Shown piece after piece: positions 43,120 to 50,945 of a DNA stretch of 64,000 nucleotides (position 1 is the stretch's first letter; each line of letters starts with the position of its first letter). The stretch comes from Nitrospiraceae bacterium. GTDB lineage: Bacteria > Nitrospirota > Thermodesulfovibrionia > Thermodesulfovibrionales > UBA6898. Below the pieces are notes generated by a model, which was not told where the DNA came from, ran no database searches, and saw only the letters and a list, made by a program, of their open reading frames with translations. Made by a program: the position numbers and the translations under genes. The stretch spans positions 518,163 to 582,162 of the forward strand of contig CP070737.1 of assembly GCA_020347665.1 (NCBI GenBank). The letters are read 5' to 3'.

Positions 43120-43325
43120 TTACGATTAATGACAAATGACAAAAGCCAAATGTCAAAACTAAAAAAGATAAAGCTAAATGTCAAAGTTTAAATTGGAAAA
43201 AGCACTGCCACCAGTCAACCATATGTCATGAAATCTTTTTTATTGCTTTTTTGCATTTTGATTTTTTCTTTTATCTTTTGTCATTTTGATTTTGACATTT
43301 GACATCGTCTTTAATATTTGGCATT
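43120..43325. repeat. Intergenic tract of TGACAAA/TGTCAAA repeats
   Basis: Short repeats of TGACAAATGACAAAA and AAATGTCAAA on one side are roughly inverted on the other side as TTTTGTCATTTTG and TTTGACATTTGACA, with an AT-rich middle. No gene is present. The structure may form a long imperfect hairpin between pncB and its upstream neighbour. Confidence 0.5.
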
Positions 43326-43328
43326 GCC

Positions 43329-43853
43329 TTATATCAGTTTTGCTCCTAATACATTTTTCATAATCCGCAAGGCAGCGTTATGGTCTTTAGAAGCAATTCC
43401 TGCAACACCGTCTTGAACAACAGATACTGCGTAATCTCTTAGCACCGCATCAGCTGCGGTAAACAACACACAGATATGCGTAACGCATCCGGTGAGGCGT
43501 AATGAATGGATTCTCTTTTTCTTCAGAACGCTCTGCAGCTTGGACTGGTAAAAGCCGGAGTAGGTTTTCTTGGTAATGATAACGTCTTTCTTCCCGGGTT
43601 TCAGTTCTCTAATAACTTCAGCTCCTGATGTTCCCCTCACAGCATGCACAGGCCAGCCAAATTTTCTGAACTCGACATCATCAGGCATATGAGAATCGCA
43701 GAGGTACAGAACAGGATATTTATTCCTGTGTGCCCTCTGTATCTCTTTCTTTATCTTCGGAATTACCTTTCTTGCTTCAGGGACTTCAAGAGGTGCGCCT
43801 TTAAGGACAAAATCATTCAGCATATCAATGATGAGCAATGCCTCCTTCGGCAT
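43329..43853 (-). CDS. Isochorismatase-family cysteine hydrolase, probably nicotinamidase
   Basis: The 174-residue protein has the triad of this fold: Asp10 in LLIIDMLNDF, Lys in VIITKKTYSGFY near residue 95, and the nucleophile Cys in LTGCVTHICVLFTAADA near 127. Metal-ligand-like residues are in YLCDSHMPDD. The NAD-gene context (pncB directly downstream, nadA nearby, CinA-type PncC) favours nicotinamidase over isochorismatase. AGGAGGT precedes the ATG. Substrate assignment is inference. Confidence 0.85.
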   Translation of the reverse strand: MPKEALLIIDMLNDFVLKGAPLEVPEARKVIPKIKKEIQRAHRNKYPVLYLCDSHMPDDVEFRKFGWPVHAVRGTSGAEVIRELKPGKKDVIITKKTYSGFYQSKLQSVLKKKRIHSLRLTGCVTHICVLFTAADAVLRDYAVSVVQDGVAGIASKDHNAALRIMKNVLGAKLI

Positions 43854-43872
43854 ACGTACCTCCTGAAATATG

Positions 43873-44361
43873 CTAGATAGCCTTGAACTTCTCTTTTAGA
43901 GCATTTTCAACCGGTTCAGGCACGAGACCGGTGATATCTCCACCAAATGACGCGATCTCCTTAACGATAGTCGCCGTTAGAAATGAATACTCCACATTCG
44001 GCATCATAAAAACAGTCTCTATTCCCGAGTGGAGACGTCTGTTCATTAGAGCCATCTGAAGTTCAAATTCAAAATCAGAGATTGCCCGCAGGCCCCTGAT
44101 GATCGCGATGCCTCCCTTTTTTTTAACATAATCAACCAGCAGGCCGCTAAAGACCTCCACGGATGCCCTGTCCTGGTTATTCATGGATTCGTTCATCATC
44201 GAAATCCGCTCCCTGACCGAGAACAGTGGTTTTTTCTTCCTGCTCGGAGCCAGGGCAACAATAACGGTATCAAACATAGTCAGGCCTCTCTCGACAAGGT
44301 CGAGATGCCCGTTGGTGAAGGGATCAAACGTGCCCGGATAAATGGCAATTCTTTTTTTCAT
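43873..44361 (-). CDS. coaD: Phosphopantetheine adenylyltransferase
   Basis: CoaD makes dephospho-CoA from phosphopantetheine and ATP. The 162-residue protein has YPGTFDPFTNGHLDLVERG with the T-x-x-x-x-GH nucleotide motif, AIIRGLRAISDFEFELQMALMNR with the conserved Arg, and SSxVKE-like TIVKEIASFGGDI. Length is typical. Its ATG overlaps the rsmD stop by 4 bp; the rsmD-coaD pair is a widespread operon. Confidence 0.96.
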   Translation of the reverse strand: MKKRIAIYPGTFDPFTNGHLDLVERGLTMFDTVIVALAPSRKKKPLFSVRERISMMNESMNNQDRASVEVFSGLLVDYVKKKGGIAIIRGLRAISDFEFELQMALMNRRLHSGIETVFMMPNVEYSFLTATIVKEIASFGGDITGLVPEPVENALKEKFKAI

Positions 44362-44933
44362 GAAATCTTCCTGTAGACTGAAAGCATGGTATCTCCGTAT
44401 CGATAATTCTTTACGAATGTCAGATACCCGGAGTTTTCTTTACAAACAGATTTAGTAGAGTGCTCAATAATCACACACCCTCCCTTCTCAACAATATCAT
44501 GGTCTTTCAGCAGGGAAAGGATCTTTTCAGCAGCATCCGGGGCGTATGGCGGGTCAGCAAAAATGATATCAAAAGTCGCTTCTGCTGCAGATGCCCTCTT
44601 CAGAAAATACTCGACTCTCTGCCGATGAAGCTTCACCTGCTCTTTCGCTGCAATAGCCGTTACATAGTCTTTGACAGCCTTTGACCTGACAGGACTTTTT
44701 TCAACCAGAACCACCTGTCGTGCACCCCGAGATAAGGCCTCGAGACCAACTGCACCAGTGCCTGCATAAAGATCAAGAAACACTGAATCCTTAATTTCAC
44801 TCTGGAGTATATCAAAGAGTGCTTCCCGTACCTTTGCCGCGGTCGGCCTCAGTTCGTCTTCATGGCCTCCCGTGGTAAAAAACTTTTTAGAGGCAAGCTT
44901 TCTGCCTTTTAACGATCCTCCTGAAATGCGCAC
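44358..44933 (-). CDS. rsmD: 16S rRNA (guanine(966)-N2)-methyltransferase
   Basis: The enzyme methylates G966 of 16S rRNA during 30S assembly. The 191-residue protein starts MRISGGSLKGRKL and has RPTAAKVREALFDIL, the SAM loop FLDLYAGTGAVGLEALSRGA, and the catalytic motif FADPPYAPDA. It is complete and coupled to coaD. A GGAGG is present upstream. The 146 bp beyond shows no gene. Confidence 0.95.
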   Translation of the reverse strand: MRISGGSLKGRKLASKKFFTTGGHEDELRPTAAKVREALFDILQSEIKDSVFLDLYAGTGAVGLEALSRGARQVVLVEKSPVRSKAVKDYVTAIAAKEQVKLHRQRVEYFLKRASAAEATFDIIFADPPYAPDAAEKILSLLKDHDIVEKGGCVIIEHSTKSVCKENSGYLTFVKNYRYGDTMLSVYRKIS

Positions 44934-45079
44934 ATTGCCTCCTTGTACAAGAACGAAAAATCCTGTTTTCTATTAGTAGTATAGCAGAACTGCTGCTTCA
45001 AGACCGTGTTTCATTGGAGAAGATAGGATCTCGTATTCCTGATGGTTTTAATGATCGAGTATGGCAAAGCAGAACAGAT

Positions 45080-45586
45080 TTACTGCAGTTTATTTTCTTC
45101 ATGCTGTGGAAATAGCAGTTTTTTGAATATTTCTCGTTCCTGTTCGTTCAAACGCTTCCAGAACAGGGATTTCTTGATCATTCTTATTTGCTCTTCACGG
45201 GGTTTCTTTTGCATGGTACCGTACCGCTCCAGAATCATGTTTCTCCGATCCTTAAACATTTGGTCCATTTTCTTTACGCGCTCACGAATCAACTTCCGAT
45301 GTAGTGCATCGAGCCGTTTATATTCGTTATACCGGGATTTCAGTTTCTGCCGTTCCTCATGAGACAGGTTATGGTAGGTCTTATAATTTTGCTGGATTTT
45401 TCTCCGTGACTCAGCCGGCTGGGTTTTCCACACACGGTACATCTTTATAATGCGGACTCTTTCCTGCTGTGACATTGATTTCCACAGCACCCTGTTCTTC
45501 GTTATCCCGTTTTCCTCTGCCTGTAGATACGGCGATGCAATAAGTAAAAAAACCATACTGAAAACAATGCGTATCCCCTTTTTCAT
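45080..45586 (-). CDS. Exported DUF3106-type protein
   Basis: The 168-residue product starts MKKGIRIVFSMVFLLIASPYLQA (signal peptide). The rest is a highly basic helical protein with repeated W/Y-x-x-M-S-x-x-E-R-x-R-x-x-x-M-Y/W units (LWKSMSQQERVRIIKMYRVW and NLSHEERQKLKSRYNEYKRL). This is the DUF3106 pattern, related in feel to CpxP-like periplasmic sensors with L-T-x-x-Q helices. ATG 45586 overlaps the anti-sigma stop by 4 bp, which supports it and ties the protein to the sigma/anti-sigma operon. An envelope-stress accessory role is inferred. Confidence 0.82.
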   Translation of the reverse strand: MKKGIRIVFSMVFLLIASPYLQAEENGITKNRVLWKSMSQQERVRIIKMYRVWKTQPAESRRKIQQNYKTYHNLSHEERQKLKSRYNEYKRLDALHRKLIRERVKKMDQMFKDRRNMILERYGTMQKKPREEQIRMIKKSLFWKRLNEQEREIFKKLLFPQHEENKLQ

Positions 45587-46134
45587 ACTAATGAACACTC
45601 CAGTGAGCTTCTCTGTTCTTCTTCGATATTCTGCATGACTTCTTCGACCAGCGGCAGGTAGTCGATCTTTTCCAGGGTATCGAGCGTATCATAAAAGTCC
45701 TTATCCCGAAGCAGCTCGAGATGCGTAATAATTTCATCCTCATTTACATTCTGCAGGTCATGCTCGGTCACCACCGCGGTGCCTTCTGTCTGTCCCGCCA
45801 TATCTTGATCGTTCCTGGCATGGAAATAGCCTACATAGATATAAATACTCATTGCCATAAGGAGCACTGCGGCAGCAGGCAGCATGATCTGGAGCCACTG
45901 AGAGCTCTTTTCCTCCTGAACAGCATGTAGAATTTTTTTTCGGAGATCAGGCCGCGGTTCTATCTCTGCCCACAGATTCAGGACATTCCAGGCCTGGCTC
46001 ATCCGCTCATACTCCGTCCTGCATCCAGTACAGTTCCGTACATGCTCACGTATTGCCGAAATCTTTGCTTCGGAGAGCTCTTTGTCCATATACGCAGACA
46101 GATTATCCTGTATCCACTGGCAATTCATGAACAT
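45583..46134 (-). CDS. Anti-sigma factor with zinc-binding ZAS domain
   Basis: The 183-residue protein starts with the ZAS motif: CQWIQDNLSAYMDKELS, then HVRNCTGCRTEYERM (H-x3-C-x2-C). One membrane helix (IMLPAAAVLLMAMSIYIYVGY) lies near residues 85-105, and an acidic periplasmic domain follows. It should bind and hold the ECF sigma factor encoded directly upstream. Release by proteolysis or by the partner DUF3106 protein is a guess. Confidence 0.9.
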   Translation of the reverse strand: MFMNCQWIQDNLSAYMDKELSEAKISAIREHVRNCTGCRTEYERMSQAWNVLNLWAEIEPRPDLRKKILHAVQEEKSSQWLQIMLPAAAVLLMAMSIYIYVGYFHARNDQDMAGQTEGTAVVTEHDLQNVNEDEIITHLELLRDKDFYDTLDTLEKIDYLPLVEEVMQNIEEEQRSSLECSLV

Positions 46135-46163
46135 CCTCCTTAAGTATTAAACCCCTCCTTAGG

Positions 46164-46757
46164 TTAATAGGTTTCTTCCTTCAGGGTTCCCAGTGCCTCG
46201 GCCAGATATTGTTTTGCCCGGTGAACCCTCAGTTTCACGGCATTCTGGGAGCATCCGAGCATCTGGGCGATCTCTTCATATGAAAACCCGTGGAACTTCT
46301 GAAGTATGATGGCAAGCCTTAAATTGTGTGGAAGGTTATTGACAGCCCTGATAACCCTCCTTTTTAGCTGTTCCCGTGACAGCATTTCTGAGGGATCATC
46401 GCCAGGACTAACCATTTCCGGAACTGTTTCATCTTCTATTGATAGTAGTCGGCCTGACTGTTTCTTTCGTATCGCATTAAAACAGAGGTTTTTCACGATC
46501 GTGTACAGCCAGGTAGTAAATTTTGCCTGCGGCTTGTATGTTGCCGCAGCCTTATAGACTCTGATAAAAACCTCTTGAGTTATGTCTTCGGCATCTGCTT
46601 CATCATTCAGGAATTTATAAGCTGTATTGAAAACAGGGCGCTGATGCCTGTCAAGGAGCTGTTCATATGCCTCAAGATCACCCTCCTTTATACGGGCCAT
46701 CAAGGCAATATCAGTATCGTCCACAATCAGTCCGGAAGCGGAGGATTCGTAATACAA
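46164..46757 (-). CDS. ECF-family RNA polymerase sigma factor (RpoE-like)
   Basis: The 197-residue protein has region 2 (YEQLLDRHQRPVFNTAYKFL, DAEDITQEVFIRVYKAAATY, FTTWLYTIVKNLCFNAIRK) and region 4 (LPHNLRLAIILQKFHGFSYEEIAQMLGCSQNAVKLRVHRAKQYL). The linker between the domains is short. It directs RNA polymerase to a small envelope regulon. Overlap of 31 bp with purN means it is co-transcribed with, and possibly coupled to, a purine gene. Its own target promoter was not found in this window. Confidence 0.94.
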   Translation of the reverse strand: MYYESSASGLIVDDTDIALMARIKEGDLEAYEQLLDRHQRPVFNTAYKFLNDEADAEDITQEVFIRVYKAAATYKPQAKFTTWLYTIVKNLCFNAIRKKQSGRLLSIEDETVPEMVSPGDDPSEMLSREQLKRRVIRAVNNLPHNLRLAIILQKFHGFSYEEIAQMLGCSQNAVKLRVHRAKQYLAEALGTLKEETY

Positions 46758-47386
46758 CCATCCTCATACGTCATCCCTTTTATTATCACGGTATGACCCC
46801 TGACGTCCAGACGTCCTTCAGCAAAAAGCCGTATTGCTTCCGGATATATTTTATGTTCTAATTTCAGAATTCGTTCTGATAACGCGTCTTCAGTGTCATC
46901 GTCTCTGACAGAAACAGCCGCCTGTATGATTATGGGGCCGGTGTCCATTCCTTCGTCCACAAAATGAACCGTACACCCGGATATCTTGACTCCGTAATCC
47001 GCCGCCTGTTTCTGTCCGTGAAATCCGGGGAACGAAGGAAGTAATGCGGGATGGATATTCATAATCCTGTTGGGAAATTGATCTATTACGGGTTTCCCGA
47101 CGATCCGCATAAAACCGGCAAGAACTACAAGCCCAATATCCCTTTTCTTTAATTCCAAAGCAACATACTCATAATATGCGTCACGAGAATCAAATTCCTT
47201 CGGCTTCAGTACGAGATGTGGAATCCCGTGCTTCTGCGCCCGTTCGATCGCATACGCGGCAGCATTATCCGTAATCAGGAGGCTGATTTCAACGTTCTTC
47301 AAATAATCCGATTCAATAGCATCAATGATCGACTGGAAATTTGAACCCCTTCCAGACGCCATAACCCCGATCTGCAGATCTTTCAT
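46727..47386 (-). CDS. purN: Phosphoribosylglycinamide formyltransferase
   Basis: PurN transfers the formyl group of 10-formyl-THF to GAR, the third step of purine synthesis. The 219-residue protein has MASGRGSNFQSIID, the catalytic Asn/His segment RIMNIHPALLPSFPG, SGCTVHFVDEGMDTGPIIIQ with the catalytic Asp, and a long C-terminal helix. It uses the formyl-THF that Fhs, encoded at 53.8 kb, makes from formate. The last 31 bp overlap the sigma factor gene. Confidence 0.95.
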   Translation of the reverse strand: MKDLQIGVMASGRGSNFQSIIDAIESDYLKNVEISLLITDNAAAYAIERAQKHGIPHLVLKPKEFDSRDAYYEYVALELKKRDIGLVVLAGFMRIVGKPVIDQFPNRIMNIHPALLPSFPGFHGQKQAADYGVKISGCTVHFVDEGMDTGPIIIQAAVSVRDDDTEDALSERILKLEHKIYPEAIRLFAEGRLDVRGHTVIIKGMTYEDGCITNPPLPD

Positions 47387-47417
47387 GGTCTACTCCTCTA
47401 CGATAAAATACAGACTG

Positions 47418-48374
47418 CTAGAGTCTTATCTCAATAAAAGAATGTTCCCTCAGGTGTTTTATCCACTCCCTGTATTTCTTTTCAAAGATTTCCTTGAACA
47501 GCTTTTCGCGTATTTCCTCGAATTGCTCCTGATCATCCTCTGGCCTGGTTTGCTCGGTGAGCTGAATGATGTGAAGGCCCTTTGATGTCCAGAACGGCTC
47601 GCTGGTCTCACCTGGCTTTAATGCTGATATAACCTCCCTGAACTGTTCATTTAAATCCTGTTTTCGTATCAAGCCCAGATCTCCGCCACTCTGCGATGAC
47701 GGATCCTGGGAATACTGAGATGCCAAATCTTCGAATCGTCCACCATTCCGCAGTTTATCAAGGATCTCTGCGGCCTTTGATTCGACTTCGTTCATCAACT
47801 CCGGTTGTTCAGGGATCTTCAGGAAAATCTGGCTGATCCTATAGCGTTCCTCCCCTTCCGTCGCACCCTTATTCTCCTTGATATACGCCTCAACATCTTC
47901 ATCAGATACCACTATTTTGCTTCGTATAACCTTCCCAACAACTCTGTCAAGCATCACTTTTTCCTGCAGTCGTCTCCTATACTCCTCAAGGGTGAAGCCC
48001 TGCTTCTCAAGAGATAGTTGGAAGGAATCATCATCCATGGCATATTTAGCCTTTATTTGTTCTATCGTTCCATCCACTTCAGCTTTGCTGACGTGCACAT
48101 TCATTCTTCTGGCTTCCTGAAGCTGGAGTCTCATATCAATGAGTTTTTCGAGAAAAGGCGCTTCACTTTGCTGAAATATTTTCATTCTCTCCTGATCATC
48201 AAGAGCCTTTACCTGCGGTGAAGCATCCGCCTCCATGGTACGATATAGTTGGCTCCAGGTAATGACTTCCTGATTTACAACCGCTACGACACGGTCCATA
48301 AGAAAAGATGACAGTGCAGAGCCGGATGTTAAGACTATACATAGAATAATGACACATAATCGCAGTACTGACAT
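47418..48374 (-). CDS. SurA-like periplasmic peptidyl-prolyl isomerase
   Basis: The 318-residue product has a signal peptide (LCVIILCIVLTSGSALSS) and then the SurA N-terminal helical domain (VVAVVNQEVITWSQLYRTM, LIDMRLQLQEARRMNVHVSKAEV). One parvulin domain follows: RYRISQIFLKIPEQPE, FEDLASQYSQDPSSQSGGDLG, and PFWTSKGLHIIQLTEQ. E. coli SurA has two parvulin domains; one is common outside proteobacteria. It helps fold outer-membrane proteins, which agrees with a diderm cell and with the neighbouring envelope-stress sigma module. Confidence 0.9.
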   Translation of the reverse strand: MSVLRLCVIILCIVLTSGSALSSFLMDRVVAVVNQEVITWSQLYRTMEADASPQVKALDDQERMKIFQQSEAPFLEKLIDMRLQLQEARRMNVHVSKAEVDGTIEQIKAKYAMDDDSFQLSLEKQGFTLEEYRRRLQEKVMLDRVVGKVIRSKIVVSDEDVEAYIKENKGATEGEERYRISQIFLKIPEQPELMNEVESKAAEILDKLRNGGRFEDLASQYSQDPSSQSGGDLGLIRKQDLNEQFREVISALKPGETSEPFWTSKGLHIIQLTEQTRPEDDQEQFEEIREKLFKEIFEKKYREWIKHLREHSFIEIRL

Positions 48375-48703
48375 AGTATTCCTCCGCCTACCCCATGTTC
48401 AAGAAAGTGAGTTAAAACAATTTATTATACAAAAAAGTACTGTTAATTCGATACACATACCGGTATGATCAGAACTATACCTGTTTCCTGATCACCTCTA
48501 TGCTATTCATGTTATGACCTCCCCCGAGCATTACATGGATGAATGGAATCATGCAGATAACCGTCAGGTGTCATACCTGCAGCCTGTTGGAAACCACGAT
48601 TATATTTGGGTTATAATATTTAAGATACCTGTCCATCCTCATCCTTGACAGTGTTTCTCTACTTATGATATTTTGAGTCTTTTGCATTTAAGGATTTTTC
48701 TCT
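48375..48703 (+). promoter_or_regulatory. Divergent control region upstream of the formate dehydrogenase operon
   Basis: No gene is present in these 329 bp. Candidate promoter elements on the plus strand are TATAAT at 48612-48617 with TTGGAA at 48587-48592 (19-base spacer), and TTGACA at 48645-48650 with GATATT at 48667-48672 (16-base spacer). The palindrome CAGGT-GTCAT-ACCTG at 48565-48579 lies just before the first promoter and could be an operator. No known regulator site or riboswitch was recognised. Confidence 0.4.
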
Positions 48704-49162
48704 ATGGACAAAGCCCTGAAAAAAATACTTGCGGATTTCACTAAGAATGAGGGCAATATCATCTCTCTCCTGCAGAACATTCAGGATGCATTTGGCTACA
48801 TACCTGAAGACGCAGTGTACTGTTTTTCAAAAGAGCTTGATATACCCGCCAGCCGATTTTTCGGCATAGCAACGTTTTATGCACAGTTCCATCTTTCACC
48901 GAGAGGCAAGAATATTGTTACCACGTGTTGCGGCACCGCATGCCATGTTAAAGGTTCCGAGAGACTCCTTAATGGCCTGAAAACTGAGCTTAATCTCCCG
49001 GAGGGAGAACACACGACATCTGACCGCGAAATCACTATCGAGAAGGTTAACTGCGTTGGCGCGTGCAGTATTGCACCTGTCGTGATTATCAACAAAAAGG
49101 TCCATGGCAAAATCTCTGCGGACAAATTAATGAAAGAGATAAGATTACTCAGGAAACAATAG
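48704..49162 (+). CDS. NuoE-like [2Fe-2S] subunit of formate dehydrogenase complex
   Basis: The 152-residue thioredoxin-like ferredoxin has the four cluster cysteines in CCGTACHVKGS and NCVGACSIAPVV, and the helical N-terminus ALKKILADFTKNEGNIISLLQNIQDAFGYIP. It corresponds to NuoE/HoxE and passes electrons between the NuoF-like flavin subunit and partners. It is the first gene of a tight three-gene block, 0 bp from the NuoF-like gene. The set resembles NAD(P)-linked and electron-bifurcating formate dehydrogenases or hydrogenases. Confidence 0.93.
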   Translation: MDKALKKILADFTKNEGNIISLLQNIQDAFGYIPEDAVYCFSKELDIPASRFFGIATFYAQFHLSPRGKNIVTTCCGTACHVKGSERLLNGLKTELNLPEGEHTTSDREITIEKVNCVGACSIAPVVIINKKVHGKISADKLMKEIRLLRKQ

Positions 49163-50941
49163 TTGAAGAACAAACCGATCATAAGAATTTGCATGGGGAC
49201 CGGCGGTATTGCAGCTGGTGGAACCGAGGTAATGAAGGCCTTCAAAAAGCAGCTGAAAAGAAAAGGCATTAAGGCTGATGTTAAAAAGCACTGCTTATTG
49301 CATAAAGTCGGATGCCGTGGTCTGTGCGCGAAAGACGTTCTGGTTGATATTATCGTGAATAAGGTTAAATCAACGTACCAGTTCATACAACCTGATATGG
49401 TACAAAGAATTGTCGATGAGCATGTCATCAATAATGTGCCGGTACAGGACTGGCTGGTTACCGATGACTATCATCAGTTCCATAATAAGCAGATCAAGGT
49501 AGTGCTTTCTGACTGCGGTACCATAGACCCCGAGGAGATTTCTTCTTATAGAGCTGTTGGTGGATATGATGCTCTCAAACAGGTATTAGAAACCGGCTCA
49601 CCCGGCGATACGATAAAAACCTTAAAGGAATCGGGATTGAGAGGTCGCGGCGGTGCAGGCTTCCCAACAGGCATGAAATGGGAGTTCTGTAAAAATCAGA
49701 GTTCTCCGGAGAAATATATAATCTGCAATGCTGACGAAGGTGATCCCGGCGCCTTCATGGACAGGTCAATTATTGAAGGCAATCCGCACGCTGTTATTGA
49801 AGGCATGGTGATCGGAGCCTATGCCATCGGCGCTCATAAGGGGTATGTCTACATCAGGGCTGAATACCCGCTGGCTGTGGAACGACTCAGGAAGGCTTTA
49901 ACCCACGCCCGTAAACTGAAGTTCCTCGGCAAAAACATTCTCGGCAAAAAATTCAATTTTGATATAAAGGTTAAACTTGGTGCCGGTGCCTTTGTTTGCG
50001 GTGAAGAGACCGCGCTTATCGCATCGATTGAGGGCTATAGAGGGATGCCAAGGGCAAAGCCACCTTTCCCTGTGTATAGAGGTCTCTGGGGCAATCCCAC
50101 CGTGATTAATAATGTTGAAACACTTGCGAATGTTTCTTACATCATCAGGAACGGAGCTGAATGGTTTGCCTCTTTCGGCACGGAAAAGAGTAAAGGCACA
50201 AAGGTCTTTGCCCTGACCGGAAAGATAAGAAATTCAGGGCTCATTGAGGTTCCCATGGGAATCTCTCTCAGGGAGATCATCTATGATATCGGGGGCGGCA
50301 TAGACAAGGATGTGGCTTTCAAGGCGGTCCAGACCGGCGGTCCCTCCGGCGGGTGTATTCCCGCAAGCCTTCTGAACATCAATGTCGACTACGAGTCCCT
50401 GGCGCAAGTGGGTTCCATCGTTGGATCAGGCGGCATGGTCGTACTGGATGAAAACGATTGCATGGTCAATATCGCTAAATTTTTCCTCCAGTTCACGCAG
50501 GCTGAATCATGCGGAAAATGTATCCCCTGCCGCATAGGAACAAAACGGTTATTGGAAATTCTCGAGAGGATTACTGCAGGTGACGGAAGGGATGAGGACC
50601 TGGAACTGCTCATGAACCTCTCGTATGACATAAAGGCCTCGTCTCTGTGCGGCCTTGGACAGACCGCTCCGAATCCCATACTGAGCACCATAAAATATTT
50701 CAGGGAGGAATATGAGGCACATATCAAGAAGAAAAAATGTCCGGCCGGCGTGTGCCGCGATCTGCTCGATTACGCGGTTCTGGCGGAGTTCTGCACGGGA
50801 TGCGGCGCGTGCAAAAGAGTATGTCCGGCCGGCGCGGTCAGTGGTGAGCGCAAGCAAGTTCACAGAATCGATCCTGAGCTCTGCGTCAAGTGCGGAGCGT
50901 GCTTTGAGGCATGCAAGTTCAAAGCCATAGGGAAAGGATAA
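49163..50941 (+). CDS. NuoF-like NADH-binding flavoprotein subunit of formate dehydrogenase complex
   Basis: The 592-residue protein has four parts. The N-terminal thioredoxin-like domain has C-M-G-T-G-G, where relatives have a second Cys, and GCRGLC. The FMN/NADH domain has GLRGRGGAGFPTGMKW and CNADEGDPGAFMDRS. A SLBB region is followed by the 4Fe-4S site ESCGKCIPCRIGTKRL plus SLCGLG. The C-terminus holds two extra 4Fe-4S motifs (CTGCGACKRVCPAG and CVKCGACFEACKF). This size and order match HydB/HoxF/FdhB-type subunits that couple formate or H2 to NAD(P). The start is TTG right after the NuoE stop, with AGGA upstream. Confidence 0.94.
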   Translation: MKNKPIIRICMGTGGIAAGGTEVMKAFKKQLKRKGIKADVKKHCLLHKVGCRGLCAKDVLVDIIVNKVKSTYQFIQPDMVQRIVDEHVINNVPVQDWLVTDDYHQFHNKQIKVVLSDCGTIDPEEISSYRAVGGYDALKQVLETGSPGDTIKTLKESGLRGRGGAGFPTGMKWEFCKNQSSPEKYIICNADEGDPGAFMDRSIIEGNPHAVIEGMVIGAYAIGAHKGYVYIRAEYPLAVERLRKALTHARKLKFLGKNILGKKFNFDIKVKLGAGAFVCGEETALIASIEGYRGMPRAKPPFPVYRGLWGNPTVINNVETLANVSYIIRNGAEWFASFGTEKSKGTKVFALTGKIRNSGLIEVPMGISLREIIYDIGGGIDKDVAFKAVQTGGPSGGCIPASLLNINVDYESLAQVGSIVGSGGMVVLDENDCMVNIAKFFLQFTQAESCGKCIPCRIGTKRLLEILERITAGDGRDEDLELLMNLSYDIKASSLCGLGQTAPNPILSTIKYFREEYEAHIKKKKCPAGVCRDLLDYAVLAEFCTGCGACKRVCPAGAVSGERKQVHRIDPELCVKCGACFEACKFKAIGKG

Positions 50942-50945
50942 TGCA

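Noticed and set aside
43120..43325. CRISPR array in the TGACAAA-rich spacer
   Set aside because: Repeats are 7-10 bases, irregular and partly inverted; no constant repeat-spacer spacing and no cas genes.
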